Origin: Chryseobacterium gleum
GTDB taxonomy: Bacteria > Bacteroidota > Bacteroidia > Flavobacteriales > Weeksellaceae
Assembly (NCBI RefSeq): GCF_900636535.1
Contig: NZ_LR134289.1
Location: forward strand, 2,294,001-2,358,000
Length of the DNA stretch: 64,000 nt
Direction: 5' to 3'
The position numbers were made by a program, and so were the translations under genes. The notes below the pieces were generated by a model that saw nothing but the letters and a program-made list of their open reading frames with translations, made no database searches and was not told the origin of the DNA. Of this stretch, positions 33,794-43,463 are shown piece by piece. The number at the start of each line of letters is the position of its first letter. Position 1 is the first letter of the stretch.

Positions 33794-35229
33794 TTGTTAA
33801 AATATTAAACAAATCATCCAGTGAGTTCAATGGTGTGATTTATAATGACAAGAAAATTGAAAAAGGAAAGGGAGAACTTTTATCAATTAAAAATTTCCCG
33901 GCTCATCTTAATCACTCTTCGGGAGCTCCAGACATAAAAAACTATCTGAAAGCAGTTTCCAAAAATAATTCAAGAATAAAAAATCCGCAGTTTCACGCTA
34001 CAATATCCGCAAAAGGACGCGAATATTCTAAGGAACAATTGGCGCTTACAGCAGATAAATTCATGGATAAAATGGGCTATGGTGAACAACCGTACATTGT
34101 TGTTTTTCATAATGATACTGCCAACAACCACATTCATATTGTAAGTACAAGGGTTAATAAAGACAGCTCAAAGCGTATTGAGAGAGATTTCGAAAAATAT
34201 AAAAGTCAAACTGCTTTACAGGAAACAATTAAAGAGTTGTACGGTACTGACGTACATCAAAATTTAGAAAAATTGATTGATTATAATTATAGTACGTTAC
34301 ATCAGTTTAAGACACTGCTGGAACTTAATGGATACGGCTATTATGAAAAAAATGATAAGTTAAATATTACAAAAAACGGCGCTTTTATCAAAGTTTTAAA
34401 TGTCAATGATTTAAATTTTTCAAAAAAAAGTTTTGACGAGAAAAGAAAAAAACAGATATTTGCTCTATTCAAAAAATACAAAGAGGTATTTTCCAACTCG
34501 GTTTTCAGAGTATCGGATAAAAACCATGCCTCCTACCAATCAGAGCTTCAATACCATCTGAAGAAAAAATTTGGGATTGATGTTGTTCTTTCATTCAAAG
34601 ATGATAAACAGCCTTTCGGCTATTCCATCATCGACCACAAAACCAATACGATTTACAAAGGCAGTGATATAATGAAAATGAGTGACCTATTCATTATCAG
34701 CTCCCAAGTATTAGACAAAAAGATCTTTGACATTCTGGCCAATTCAAATTTGACAATCGAAACGAAGAACGTTTTTAAAAAGCATTTGGAACAAGAGTAC
34801 AAATGCGAAATCCAGGATTATATGCTTTTTTTGAAACAATCGAAAAAGACAAATTATAATATCTGGAAAGACACACGAAATTCAACAATAGATCACATCC
34901 TAAACTTAAGGAAAGTAAGTAATAATTCGCAGGATAAAATAAAGATCGTCAGTTTCTCAAATGAGGCATTCGTCATTAATAAGATTGACAATGTTGTCTT
35001 TACCGTAAAAGAATTGGTCGGAGATTACTATTACAACCTTTATTTATCTCAATTACTAAATCCTCAAAATCCAGGACACCAGTCTATTGTCAATGGCGTG
35101 CAAGCTGCAGAAGCATCAAGTTTAGAAGAAATGTTAAAACGCACTTCCCTATTTGATATTTCAGCAGCTTCTCCGCCATCAAGCGAAGAACTAGAAAATA
35201 GAAGAAGAAAAAAGAAAAAAAAGAGATGA
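33790..35229 (+). CDS. Relaxase/mobilisation nuclease (MobP-like)
   Basis: 479 residues. The relaxase domain is in the first 160: FHATISAKGREY, then PYIVVFHNDTANNHIHIVSTRVN, where the His triad HNHIHIV coordinates the metal used to nick DNA. The catalytic Tyr should be in the first 60 residues, where several candidates exist. The C-terminal half is helical and ends in a Lys/Arg tail. It overlaps both neighbours by 4 bases. The enzyme nicks oriT and leads the single strand into the type IV channel. Confidence 0.88.
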   Translation: MIVKILNKSSSEFNGVIYNDKKIEKGKGELLSIKNFPAHLNHSSGAPDIKNYLKAVSKNNSRIKNPQFHATISAKGREYSKEQLALTADKFMDKMGYGEQPYIVVFHNDTANNHIHIVSTRVNKDSSKRIERDFEKYKSQTALQETIKELYGTDVHQNLEKLIDYNYSTLHQFKTLLELNGYGYYEKNDKLNITKNGAFIKVLNVNDLNFSKKSFDEKRKKQIFALFKKYKEVFSNSVFRVSDKNHASYQSELQYHLKKKFGIDVVLSFKDDKQPFGYSIIDHKTNTIYKGSDIMKMSDLFIISSQVLDKKIFDILANSNLTIETKNVFKKHLEQEYKCEIQDYMLFLKQSKKTNYNIWKDTRNSTIDHILNLRKVSNNSQDKIKIVSFSNEAFVINKIDNVVFTVKELVGDYYYNLYLSQLLNPQNPGHQSIVNGVQAAEASSLEEMLKRTSLFDISAASPPSSEELENRRRKKKKKR

Positions 35230-35861
35230 TTATTACGTTTGCAAATCAGAAGGGCGGAGTTGGCAAGACCACTTTAGCCATTGCATTTGCCAACTATCTT
35301 TCTATGTTTACCGATAAAAAGGTAAATGTCATCGACTTTGATTTTCAGCGTTCATTTTACAGGCAATGGTCAGAAGACAAAGAATTAAAAGCAGATTATC
35401 TTTATGAAGTAGAGAAAATTTCGGAAGAAAATATTCATCTCACGCAGAATGAAAAAGTTTTAATGCAGTTAAAGGAAAGTCAGGAGGTTATTCTTTTTGA
35501 TACCGCCGGAAATATTCAGAATAATTACACGCAGGTATTACAATACAGTGATGCCATAATAATTCCTTATGGATACTCCAGTGTTACAATGATGTCTACA
35601 GTACTGTTTCTCAATCTTCTTAAGCTTATCAAAGTCAAGGCAAAAATATATTTCATCAGAAATAATATGCGCAAAGACGACAGCTACGAATTGAAACCTG
35701 TAATGGATGCTGAATTCAATACGATAGGGAAAGTAATTGGCGGATCAGTTCTAACCAGAAAATGTATGCTTAGCATCAACACAAAAGGACTGACATATGA
35801 ACAAAAGTTAGCTGTCAAAGAAACATTCGATGAATTAATTTATCATCTATGGGAATTTTAG
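35226..35861 (+). CDS. traA: ParA-like ATPase of the transfer region (TraA)
   Basis: 211 residues. The deviant Walker A FANQKGGVGKTTLA is at residues 5-18, the switch I region includes VNVIDFDFQRSF, and Walker B is VILFDTAGN near 95. This is the ParA/MinD type ATPase that heads tra operons in Bacteroidetes conjugative transposons. It overlaps the relaxase stop by 4 bases and the next gene by 13. It probably helps element segregation or positioning of the transfer machinery. Confidence 0.88.
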   Translation: MIITFANQKGGVGKTTLAIAFANYLSMFTDKKVNVIDFDFQRSFYRQWSEDKELKADYLYEVEKISEENIHLTQNEKVLMQLKESQEVILFDTAGNIQNNYTQVLQYSDAIIIPYGYSSVTMMSTVLFLNLLKLIKVKAKIYFIRNNMRKDDSYELKPVMDAEFNTIGKVIGGSVLTRKCMLSINTKGLTYEQKLAVKETFDELIYHLWEF

Positions 35862-36235
35862 ACCGCTATACGACCGATGAAGATAAAGAGGAATTAGCAA
35901 AGAATCTCAATATTCTGAGTGACGAGGCAGTCTTATCGAAAAAGGGCATTAAACACAAAACAGCAGATGCAGCAAAAAACACTCGGACAAAGAAAAAACC
36001 AACCAATCTAACCGAACTTGATGATAAAACCTTATGCATAATTAATGAATTTGTTGACTCTTACAAGAGTAATGACAAAACCAGCAGAATGATAAGGATA
36101 CAGGATCATCATTACAGAAAGTTGGTGGGCCTTCGTGCTGACGGGATATCTGTAAGCGAATTTGTAAGTTTTGCGGTGCATCTCGCTCTAAAATCTGACG
36201 ATTATGAAAATTTCTTAAACATTTTAAAAAAGTGA
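35849..36235 (+). CDS. DUF3408-like TraB protein
   Basis: 128 residues. The first half is charged and probably disordered (HKTADAAKNTRTKKKPTN). The C-terminal part, SRMIRIQDHHYRKLVGLRA, DGISVSEFVSFAVHLAL, resembles the DUF3408 domain seen directly after the ParA gene in Bacteroidetes elements, likely a ribbon-helix-helix-like DNA-binding partner. It overlaps the ParA gene by 13 bases, so expression is coupled. The specific function is not known. Confidence 0.6.
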   Translation: MGILDRYTTDEDKEELAKNLNILSDEAVLSKKGIKHKTADAAKNTRTKKKPTNLTELDDKTLCIINEFVDSYKSNDKTSRMIRIQDHHYRKLVGLRADGISVSEFVSFAVHLALKSDDYENFLNILKK

Positions 36236-36241
36236 AAATTT

Positions 36242-36778
36242 ATGGGAAAAGTCCTAATGATTACTGGTTTACTATACATTCTATATTATACCGGCATTGC
36301 AGTTTATGACTTATTTATAAAAAAACAGATCGTAAATAGAAATGAAAATGATGGCGAATTGATCAGCCTTGAGAACTTTATTGAAGAAACTCCAGGAGAA
36401 ATAATAAATATTTATGAAGATGACGTAGAGAATTTAAACTTACCAAGTTCCTATGATTATGAAGAGACAGAATTATCCTCCGAAGAAAACGGCGAACCTT
36501 TTAACCATCGACGTTTTGAGGAAGAGCGGGAAATTGAAAACTTCTATGGCGACAATCAACAGGGCAAAGATGAAAAAGAAGTGCGTCAATCATTTCTTTC
36601 AAATTTAAGTTCAGTGATCGGAAGCAAAAATTCGGAGGCAATACCTCATCAGAAGGAAATAATTCCGTCAGTTATTTCGGATGAGATGTTTCGAAATTTC
36701 TTTGAAAAAGCATCAAGACATATCGTTGTCGGCTCTGAAAGCGGTCAGAGTTTTTACAAATCAAGTTTAGTTTTTTAA
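36242..36778 (+). CDS. TraD-like membrane-anchored transfer protein
   Basis: 178 residues: one N-terminal transmembrane helix (about 4-22, VLMITGLLYILYYTGIAVYDLF) and a long acidic soluble region (many Glu and Asp) ending in an amphipathic helix. The position between the ParA/DUF3408 pair and traE matches traD of other Bacteroidetes elements, though I see no diagnostic motif. A terminator follows, so the relaxase-to-traD block is one transcription unit. Confidence 0.55.
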   Translation: MGKVLMITGLLYILYYTGIAVYDLFIKKQIVNRNENDGELISLENFIEETPGEIINIYEDDVENLNLPSSYDYEETELSSEENGEPFNHRRFEEEREIENFYGDNQQGKDEKEVRQSFLSNLSSVIGSKNSEAIPHQKEIIPSVISDEMFRNFFEKASRHIVVGSESGQSFYKSSLVF

Positions 36779-36793
36779 TTACATTCAGTCAAT

Positions 36794-36858
36794 GATACGG
36801 AAAACGCCGTATCTGTTTCGATTCCAAAGCACTTTATGGAGCTTTGGAATCTTTTTTT
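36794..36858 (+). terminator. Terminator ending the mob-traD unit
   Basis: A first hairpin GATACGG/CCGTATC (36794-36813) precedes a strong terminator: 11-bp stem GATTCCAAAGC/GCTTTGGAATC (36820-36851) with a 10-base loop and T7. traE must therefore depend on readthrough or its own promoter. Confidence 0.75.
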
Positions 36859-36917
36859 ACCAGACGGTTTCAAATGAAACAATTCAATTATTGTTCAATT
36901 AAAATTTTAAAAATCAA

Positions 36918-37253
36918 ATGAAAAATAATATTACAAGCATTAATAAACACCATAAAATTAAAAAAGCGCTGTTCTCCGCAATCTTGGTATTATGCACAAA
37001 TTTACTTTTTGCTCAGACAGGAGGCGCCGGAGCTATATCTTCGGCAACATCGGATATCGAAGAGTACGTTGAGCCAGTCTCAAACTTAGTTCAAATGATA
37101 GGTGCGATCGTAGGCATTGTCGGAGGTGTCCGAATTTACAACAAATGGAACAATGGTGACCAAGACGTCAATAAAGAACTGATTGGCTGGGGAGGTGCCT
37201 GTATCTTCCTGCTTCTCGTTCCCACAGTAATTCAGGCATTTTTTGGAATATAA
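36918..37253 (+). CDS. traE: TraE, DUF4134 pilin-like protein
   Basis: 111 residues. A long signal peptide ends near LLFAQTGGAGA. The mature part has two hydrophobic helices (about 58-76, 92-110) around GIVGGVRIYNKWNNGDQDVNKELIGWGG, the DUF4134 hallmark. It is the VirB2-like subunit of Bacteroidetes type IV secretion. It is followed 3 bases later by traF and begins the main tra operon after a terminator. Confidence 0.85.
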   Translation: MKNNITSINKHHKIKKALFSAILVLCTNLLFAQTGGAGAISSATSDIEEYVEPVSNLVQMIGAIVGIVGGVRIYNKWNNGDQDVNKELIGWGGACIFLLLVPTVIQAFFGI

Positions 37254-37256
37254 GAA

Positions 37257-37562
37257 ATGGAAGAAAAGAGTTTCTTTCTATACAAGGGGCTAAAGAAGCC
37301 CCTTGTGTTTAAAGGTCTGAAAGGAAAGTATATCTATTATGCCGGTGGTTCATTTGCCGGCACAATGGTTTTAGGCATCATTCTAAGCAAAGTTATAGGA
37401 TTCTTTATAGGGATAGTTCTTGCTTTAGGTATTGGTGCAGGATTGATTTGGAATGTCTTCAGATTACAGAAAACCAAAGGTCTTTTTAACAAAACGCTTA
37501 ACAAAAATGAGATTTTTATGATTCCTGTAAAAATAAAACTGAAGCAGAAGTACAAACGTTAG
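37257..37562 (+). CDS. traF: TraF, DUF4133 protein (VirB3-like)
   Basis: 101 residues: short N-terminal GLKKPLVFKGLKGKYIYY, two closely spaced transmembrane helices (about 27-65) and a basic cytoplasmic tail. This is the DUF4133/TraF pattern, equivalent to VirB3, which sits in the inner membrane beside the VirB4 ATPase. The gene lies between traE and traG as in other elements of this class. Confidence 0.85.
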   Translation: MEEKSFFLYKGLKKPLVFKGLKGKYIYYAGGSFAGTMVLGIILSKVIGFFIGIVLALGIGAGLIWNVFRLQKTKGLFNKTLNKNEIFMIPVKIKLKQKYKR

Positions 37563-37574
37563 GAAATACACACA

Positions 37575-40500
37575 ATGAAAAAGAAAAGCTTTAGTCTGCC
37601 ATTTATTGGCTACGACTACGGTTCAGAATTTAATGTTAATTATGATGTTCTTATCGGTGAATTTGGAAACCCGATCATTGCCATCCAAATTAAAAATATT
37701 GTCACACAGTATTCGGCAGACCGTGCCTTGTATCTGAAGTATCATTCAATACTACTTAATATTATCAGTATTATTGGAGAAGGATATATCGTTCAGAAGC
37801 TGGACATTTTCGATAAAAAGATCTACCAGGCGGAAGCACATGAAGAATATTTACAGCAAAAATATTCAGAACATTTTGCGGGAAGAATTTACAAAACAAT
37901 CGATAGCATTCTGGTATTTACCCACAGGATCGATCAAAGCAAAAAGAAAAACCAGTACAAATATTCAGATAAAAAGTATAAGGAATTGCGAGACAAAGCA
38001 GAAAAAATCTTTATGCTTCTGAAGGAAAATGATTTTGAGCCCCATTTTTTCTTTGAAAAGAATTTTGAGTATTACATCTCCTCTATTCTTTCCATGAACT
38101 TTGGCAGATCAACAAAAGCTTTTGACAATATAAGGTCACTTGACAGTAATCTCCAGATTGGTAATTCCTATGTGAAGACCATTTCTTTAGTAGATGTTGA
38201 AAATATTGAACTGCCCAATGAAATTTACCCTTACACAACGTTGGGTGGAAACGGAGCTATCAAAGATACCGCAGTTGACAATTTTTCTTTTATTAATGAC
38301 CTGGAACTGTACAATACCATTATTTACAACCAAATTATTGTCATTCCTGATCAGACGGAAAGAGTTAAATTTTTAGCCAATAAAAAAAATCGTCACGAAG
38401 GATTTCAGAATGAACCTTTGAATAGGATCTGCGCCGAAGAAATAGGTATTTTGCTGGATAATATTGCTAAGGACGGTCAGCTTATTGTTGACGCACATTA
38501 CAGTCTTGTCACCAGCTGCCCAACTATTGAGGATTTGGAAAAAATCCAGTCGATGATTGAGAACCAGCTCTTTCAAAAAGGAGTAATTTCCAGTAAAAAT
38601 TCTTTCAATCAATTGGAGTTGTTTCGAGCATCACTACCGGGGAATGCCAATGAACTAAAAGAATACGATTTGTTTACCACAACGAGTGAAGCCTCGCTGT
38701 GCTTTTTTTTTTAAAGAGAGCTACCCCGTAGATGAACCATCCAGTTTTTACCTGAGATTTACGGACAGACAGGGAGTTCCGTTAAAGGTCGACACCGCTG
38801 ATCTGCCAATGCAGATCGGCAGAATCAATAATCGAAACAAATTTGTTCTTGGACCGTCAGGAAGCGGAAAATCTTTTTTGATGAATAATATCATTGAACA
38901 ATATTTAGCCTACAATTATGATGTTGTAATTGTGGACACCGGAGACAGTTACAGCGGGACGGCAAAATATAAGAATGGGAAGTATATTCAGTACACCGAA
39001 GAGAAGCCAATCACAATGAACCCCTTTGTAGTCAGCCAATCGGAATTTAATATTGAGAAAATTGAGTTTCTAGGAAATCTTATTTTTCTGATATGGCAGG
39101 GTGCAGATTCATCGATGACCACCACACAAAAATCCATTATTGATAATCTGCTCTTAGCGTATTACCATCAGTTTTTCAAAGGTGGTACCAATTGGTATCA
39201 GCAAAAGACCTCGCGTGAGCTGATTCTATACCTAAGTAAATACAACATCTACGAAGATGATCTTTATAATGAATTTGAGAGCCAATACAGTGAAAATGAA
39301 AATTACTATCAAATTTTAGGAATACCAATGGATGCTGAAAGCTCGGACATTAAAAAGGCGTTTCGAAAATTGGCGGTACAGTATCATCCTGATAAAAATC
39401 TTGATAAAGCTGATTTTGATGATTCCATATTCGACAAAATACACGAGGCTTACGAAACATTGGTCAATACCGAAAAAAGAAAGACTTACGATGAAAGCCA
39501 ACTGATCCTTTCAAATACTAAAATAATTGAAAGACCCAAAATCAACAGTGCGGAGTGGGAAAATGCCTTCAGAAAATCACTCATCAAAAAACTGGTAGAG
39601 CTTGAAGAAATGCTAGACGTGGAAGAACTTTCTTTCAACACTTTTTATGAGTATTCTGAAAAATTTCTTCCTATTTATCTTTCCAATAAAAAGTTCAAAA
39701 TTTCTGAAGCTGAATTCAACCTGAGAACATTCCTTTATGTATTGGCTGATTTTTACAAAGGAGGTAGGTATGGAACGACTTTAAATGAAGATGCAGACAA
39801 CTCATTATTTTATGAGCCCTTTATCGTCTTTGAGATTGATAATGTTAAAGATAATCCTAAGCTGTTTCCTATTGTAACCCTCATTATTATGGATACGTTT
39901 ATCCAGAAAATGCGTCTGAGAAAAGATAGGCGAAAAGCACTCATTATTGAAGAAGCCTGGAAGGCAATTGCGAGTAAACTAATGGGAAGTTATATTTTAT
40001 ACCTGTATAAAACAGTCAGAAAATTCTGGGGTGAAGCCGTTGTTGTTACACAGGAGCTGGATGATATTATCGGGAATGCTGTCGTAAAAGACAGTATTAT
40101 TAATAATTCGGATACCTTCATACTTCTCGATCAGACAAAATTCATCGATAATTTTGATAAGATTGCAAAATTGCTCTCACTTAATGAGGTTGAGCAGAGT
40201 AAGATTTTCACCATTAATAATCTAAATAATAAAAGCGGTAGAAGCCGGTTCAAAGAATTTTATCTTAAACGGGGCAGCAAAGGTGAAGTATATGGTAATG
40301 AAGTTTCACTACAGCAATATTTGACTTATACTACTGAAAAACCTGAAAAATCTGCACTCGAATACTATGTTAATGAATATCGAAACTATCAGGATGCATT
40401 GGAGCAGTTTGTTCTAGATATTGATCATCTGAAAGACGGTCTACCAAACTTGGTATCATTGGTAAATATTTACCAAAAACCTATTGACAACGGGTTAATC

Positions 40501-40635
40501 GAATACTATCATTCATTCAAAAAGCAAAACCCTAGTAAAGATTTCTTCAAAAGTATCAAACGGCTACTTATAGATCAAGATATAACGCTAAAGGAATTTA
40601 TTAAAAGCAAAAATCAGACTTATGAAAAAATATAG
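37575..40635 (+). pseudogene. traG: traG, VirB4-type conjugation ATPase, split by a frameshift
   Basis: Two frames together make one VirB4 protein of about 1000 residues. The first (37575-38714, 379 residues) has the N-terminal domain and ends at SLCFFF because of a T10 run (38703-38712). With T9 the frame continues directly as FFFKESYPVDEPSS. The second part holds Walker A LGPSGSGKSF (39-kb frame residues 55-64), Walker B region KALIIEEAWKAI (about 417-428) and VTQELDDI. A J domain is inserted between them (39301-39495). It powers pilus assembly and DNA transfer. The break may be a sequencing error, a real mutation or a site of transcriptional slippage; if real and unsuppressed, transfer would fail. 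Confidence 0.85.
39301..39495 (+). other. DnaJ J domain inside the VirB4/TraG ATPase
   Basis: The segment encodes NYYQILGIPMDAESSDIKKA, FRKLAVQYHPDKNLD and EAYETLVNTEKRKTYDE: the four-helix J domain with the HPD tripeptide (39385-39393) needed to stimulate DnaK. It lies about 140 residues after Walker A and 150 before Walker B, inside a region that in this family is a variable linker. Reading frame is uninterrupted on both sides, so it is part of the ATPase. Confidence 0.85.
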
Positions 40636-41281
40636 CATCATACTCATGGTCTTTATCATGAGTTTTTATAAAACACAAACTCCCTATATAGATGTACTGA
40701 CAGCTCCTGCTATGATTTTATATGCCAATCAAATTAAAAGCGAGCAGGAGAAAACAGTCGACGAGATGAATAAACTGCAGCAGGCGCAGGCGGTTGTCTC
40801 AACTCAGATGGTTCTGGCCAACGATCTGCAGAATAAATTGTACAAAGGATTAAAAGAGGTAAATGGTACTTTGAAAAACGGCATTCAAGTTCAGAATATT
40901 TACAACAACCTTAGCAAAATAATCACGAATGTTGATGGGATATATAACGAAGTGCAGGATGCACCGGAGTACAGCATATTTGCGACAAAATCAATACAGC
41001 TGGTAACTAACAAAGCGACCGACATTTATACTGATGTTGCTGATCTGCTGACAAGTGGTGAGCTGAATCTTGCAACTTCAGGAGATCGGAAAAGGCTTCT
41101 GTACAATATTGAAAATAACACCCGTCTGCTGAATGTCTATTTGATCAACGTAAAGATGACGATAAGGAGAGCCAAAAGAAAAGGATTCTGGAAATCTATC
41201 AATCCATTTCAGACGTATGTCAATACTGACAGGCATATTTTTCAGCAAATATTGAACAACGCAGGAACATTGGGACTATGA
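40622..41281 (+). CDS. Exported transfer protein, first of three paralogues
   Basis: 219 residues with a signal sequence (YSIILMVFIMSFYKTQ). The mature part is helical with long amphipathic stretches, and ends in YVNTDRHIFQQILNNAGT. The two next proteins share size, signal peptide, helical layout and a W/V-x-RDK-x-IIQ-x-IINNA-like end. It overlaps traG by 14 bases. Position after VirB4 suggests a VirB5-like or stabilising periplasmic component; this is inference. Confidence 0.65.
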   Translation: MKKYSIILMVFIMSFYKTQTPYIDVLTAPAMILYANQIKSEQEKTVDEMNKLQQAQAVVSTQMVLANDLQNKLYKGLKEVNGTLKNGIQVQNIYNNLSKIITNVDGIYNEVQDAPEYSIFATKSIQLVTNKATDIYTDVADLLTSGELNLATSGDRKRLLYNIENNTRLLNVYLINVKMTIRRAKRKGFWKSINPFQTYVNTDRHIFQQILNNAGTLGL

Positions 41282-41952
41282 AAACTTTATCAAAAACTAA
41301 AGTCTGTTTCCTGATTCTGATTTTTTCAAATATACTTAAAGGTCAGCTTACTGGAGGGAATTATATCTGCTACTACCTTATTAACTCTGAAATTCAAAAA
41401 ACAATGGATGAAAATGAGAAGCAGAAAGAAATGAGAAATAAGCAGCTGACCAATTTAAGTCTGGAATCAGCCAATAAGGAACAATGGAGCAAATACAGGG
41501 ATGTGACTGAAAAAATTCGTGGAAGGCTTAACAACCTTTCGTTTGCAGTTCAGGCTATTCCGACATCGGTGAACATCGTCAGAGAAATTGATAAGATTTA
41601 TGAGATACAGTCGAAAATTTATACTGAATTATCTGATGCCCCAATCTGGATTCCTGTCGCACTCAATGGTCAGTATGAGTTTATAAATAGTCTGCAGTTG
41701 TATATCAGGCTGATGGCAGGTATAGTTTTATCGTATGGGACGATAAACGAAATGGAAAAGGCCGAACGTAAAATTCTTCTGGATTTTGCTCAAAGTGAAA
41801 TCAAGACTCTTCGGCAGCAGTCCTACTCTACCCTTCAGAAAATCATCAATGTCAAGAGAAAAATAAAACTGCGTAATAACCTGCTTCAAAATTGGGTGAA
41901 CAGGGACAAGAAAATCATTCAGGATATCATTAACAATGCAAATCTTTATTAA
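41278..41952 (+). CDS. Exported transfer protein, second of three paralogues
   Basis: 224 residues, signal peptide to about residue 22 (LILIFSNILKGQ). The mature chain is helical and ends in NWVNRDKKIIQDIINNANLY, matching the ends of its two neighbours. The start overlaps the preceding stop by 4 bases (ATGA). Residues 40-100 look like a coiled coil. No catalytic motif. Part of the periplasmic set of the type IV machinery by position. Confidence 0.65.
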   Translation: MKTLSKTKVCFLILIFSNILKGQLTGGNYICYYLINSEIQKTMDENEKQKEMRNKQLTNLSLESANKEQWSKYRDVTEKIRGRLNNLSFAVQAIPTSVNIVREIDKIYEIQSKIYTELSDAPIWIPVALNGQYEFINSLQLYIRLMAGIVLSYGTINEMEKAERKILLDFAQSEIKTLRQQSYSTLQKIINVKRKIKLRNNLLQNWVNRDKKIIQDIINNANLY

Positions 41953-41953
41953 A

Positions 41954-42631
41954 ATGAAAACATTTCTAATTGTATTTTTTCTGCTTTTACTGAATAATGC
42001 AAAGTCACAAACCTATTATCAGCTCTATTATAATTTAGAACTGCAGGCTCAGGTAACGGCCAACCAGGCTGCAAGAGTAGCTTCTGAAAAGCTTTACCAA
42101 AATTCTTACGAGAAACAAAGAAAAGCTTACGATGATATCAAGGAAAAGGCTGTGCAGGTTGTGGTCATAAAAAATCACATATATAATCAGCTTCGTAATG
42201 TCAATTCAGCACTGAAGCAGGGAAAACAGCTTGAAGCCATATACTATGATTTTACCAAACTTATTGGAAACATGGAGAAAATGCTGGAGCTTTCAGCTCA
42301 AAAACCTCAGTATGCCGTATTGATTATGAATTATTATTCTAAGCTTTATCTGCATGCGATGAACTCATATGAAAATATAAGCGAATCGGTTCTCAATGAA
42401 GAAAATGATTTTCTTATGGACAGCTACGATCGGCAGAAAATTCTTTCAAAAATACAGCATGAGATAAAAATTATGAATGGCTGGACAGTTCACATTATCA
42501 ATTACCTGAGGAATGCTGAAAAAAAACCATACTTCCGTCATATTGGTGTTTTCAACAGCTGGTATATACGGGACAAAGGTTTAATCCAAAATATTATTAA
42601 TAATTATAACCAGAATTTAAACGGTTGGTAA
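41954..42631 (+). CDS. Exported transfer protein, third of three paralogues
   Basis: 225 residues from the ATG at 41954, chosen because the signal peptide (MKTFLIVFFLLLLNNAKSQ) begins there; the frame also opens at 41936. The mature part is Gln/Ala/Tyr-rich and helical and ends in WYIRDKGLIQNIINNYNQ. It lies one base after the preceding stop. Three such tandem copies suggest a hetero-oligomer or expansion of one periplasmic component. Confidence 0.65.
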   Translation: MKTFLIVFFLLLLNNAKSQTYYQLYYNLELQAQVTANQAARVASEKLYQNSYEKQRKAYDDIKEKAVQVVVIKNHIYNQLRNVNSALKQGKQLEAIYYDFTKLIGNMEKMLELSAQKPQYAVLIMNYYSKLYLHAMNSYENISESVLNEENDFLMDSYDRQKILSKIQHEIKIMNGWTVHIINYLRNAEKKPYFRHIGVFNSWYIRDKGLIQNIINNYNQNLNGW

Positions 42632-42642
42632 AATTATAATCT

Positions 42643-43452
42643 ATGAAAAACATACTATTAATACTATCATTTCTTCCCCTTTTATCTTTCGTAAAGGGAC
42701 AGACCATAAAAAGAGTTAAGGACAAACACATTGTAGGTCAGGAGAAAAGGCAGGTCTTTTATCAATGGGGAGACTGGCAGCCTGAACCAAAATACTTTTT
42801 GGGCATACAGACTAATTATGCCTATGCCATGGTATGGGGCTGGCTGGCTCCAAGTCGAAACCGTGATTACAAAGGCGGAAATGACATCAGACCTTTAGGA
42901 CTGGCGGGATTGCAAAACCAAAGATATGCAACAACCTTGGTACAGCAGGACAAAACAAGCGATATTCAGGAAGAAGCAAAGACAACATATGAAGAAAACC
43001 TGAAAGAATTCTATCATTATTCCAGTGCGACCTCAGGGGCTGATCCTCTTTATCTGCTTTATTATAAAGATGTACTGAACAGTCTGGATAATTTTGACAC
43101 CGGATCTTCGGCATTATCTCAGTGGGGATTTACTTCTTCGAAAGCCTGGGAACGATTCAATAATTACGGCATCATCGGAGAATGCAGGCGAAAGATCAAC
43201 GTCATTCAGGACAAATACAAATTTGCTAAAAGTGCAGATATGCCGAGAGGCAAAAGGATTCTTGCCTACCATGACTGCCTTATCGAATGGCGAAAAATGA
43301 AAAAATACCTAGCGTACTTAAACCAGCAGGGAGAGAACAGGTTTAGAGCCGAAGTTAAACTTGAAAGTTACAAAACAAAAAATCCCGGAAAGATTACAAA
43401 AGAACGGAGAGATGCAGAGATATTCATGGATGTAATGACGGGGCATTTATAG
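42643..43452 (+). CDS. Exported transfer-region protein, unknown
   Basis: 269 residues with a signal peptide (ILLILSFLPLLSFVKGQ). Aromatic-rich mature N-terminal part (FYQWGDWQPEPKYFLGIQTNYAYAMVWGWLAPS), then a helical domain with two Cys (GECRRKIN; YHDCLIEW). Always-present Trp and Tyr in the first part suggest a binding surface. It falls where traI would be in other Bacteroidetes elements, but I see no feature to prove that name. Same operon as its neighbours. Confidence 0.6.
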   Translation: MKNILLILSFLPLLSFVKGQTIKRVKDKHIVGQEKRQVFYQWGDWQPEPKYFLGIQTNYAYAMVWGWLAPSRNRDYKGGNDIRPLGLAGLQNQRYATTLVQQDKTSDIQEEAKTTYEENLKEFYHYSSATSGADPLYLLYYKDVLNSLDNFDTGSSALSQWGFTSSKAWERFNNYGIIGECRRKINVIQDKYKFAKSADMPRGKRILAYHDCLIEWRKMKKYLAYLNQQGENRFRAEVKLESYKTKNPGKITKERRDAEIFMDVMTGHL

Positions 43453-43463
43453 TTAAAAAAATT

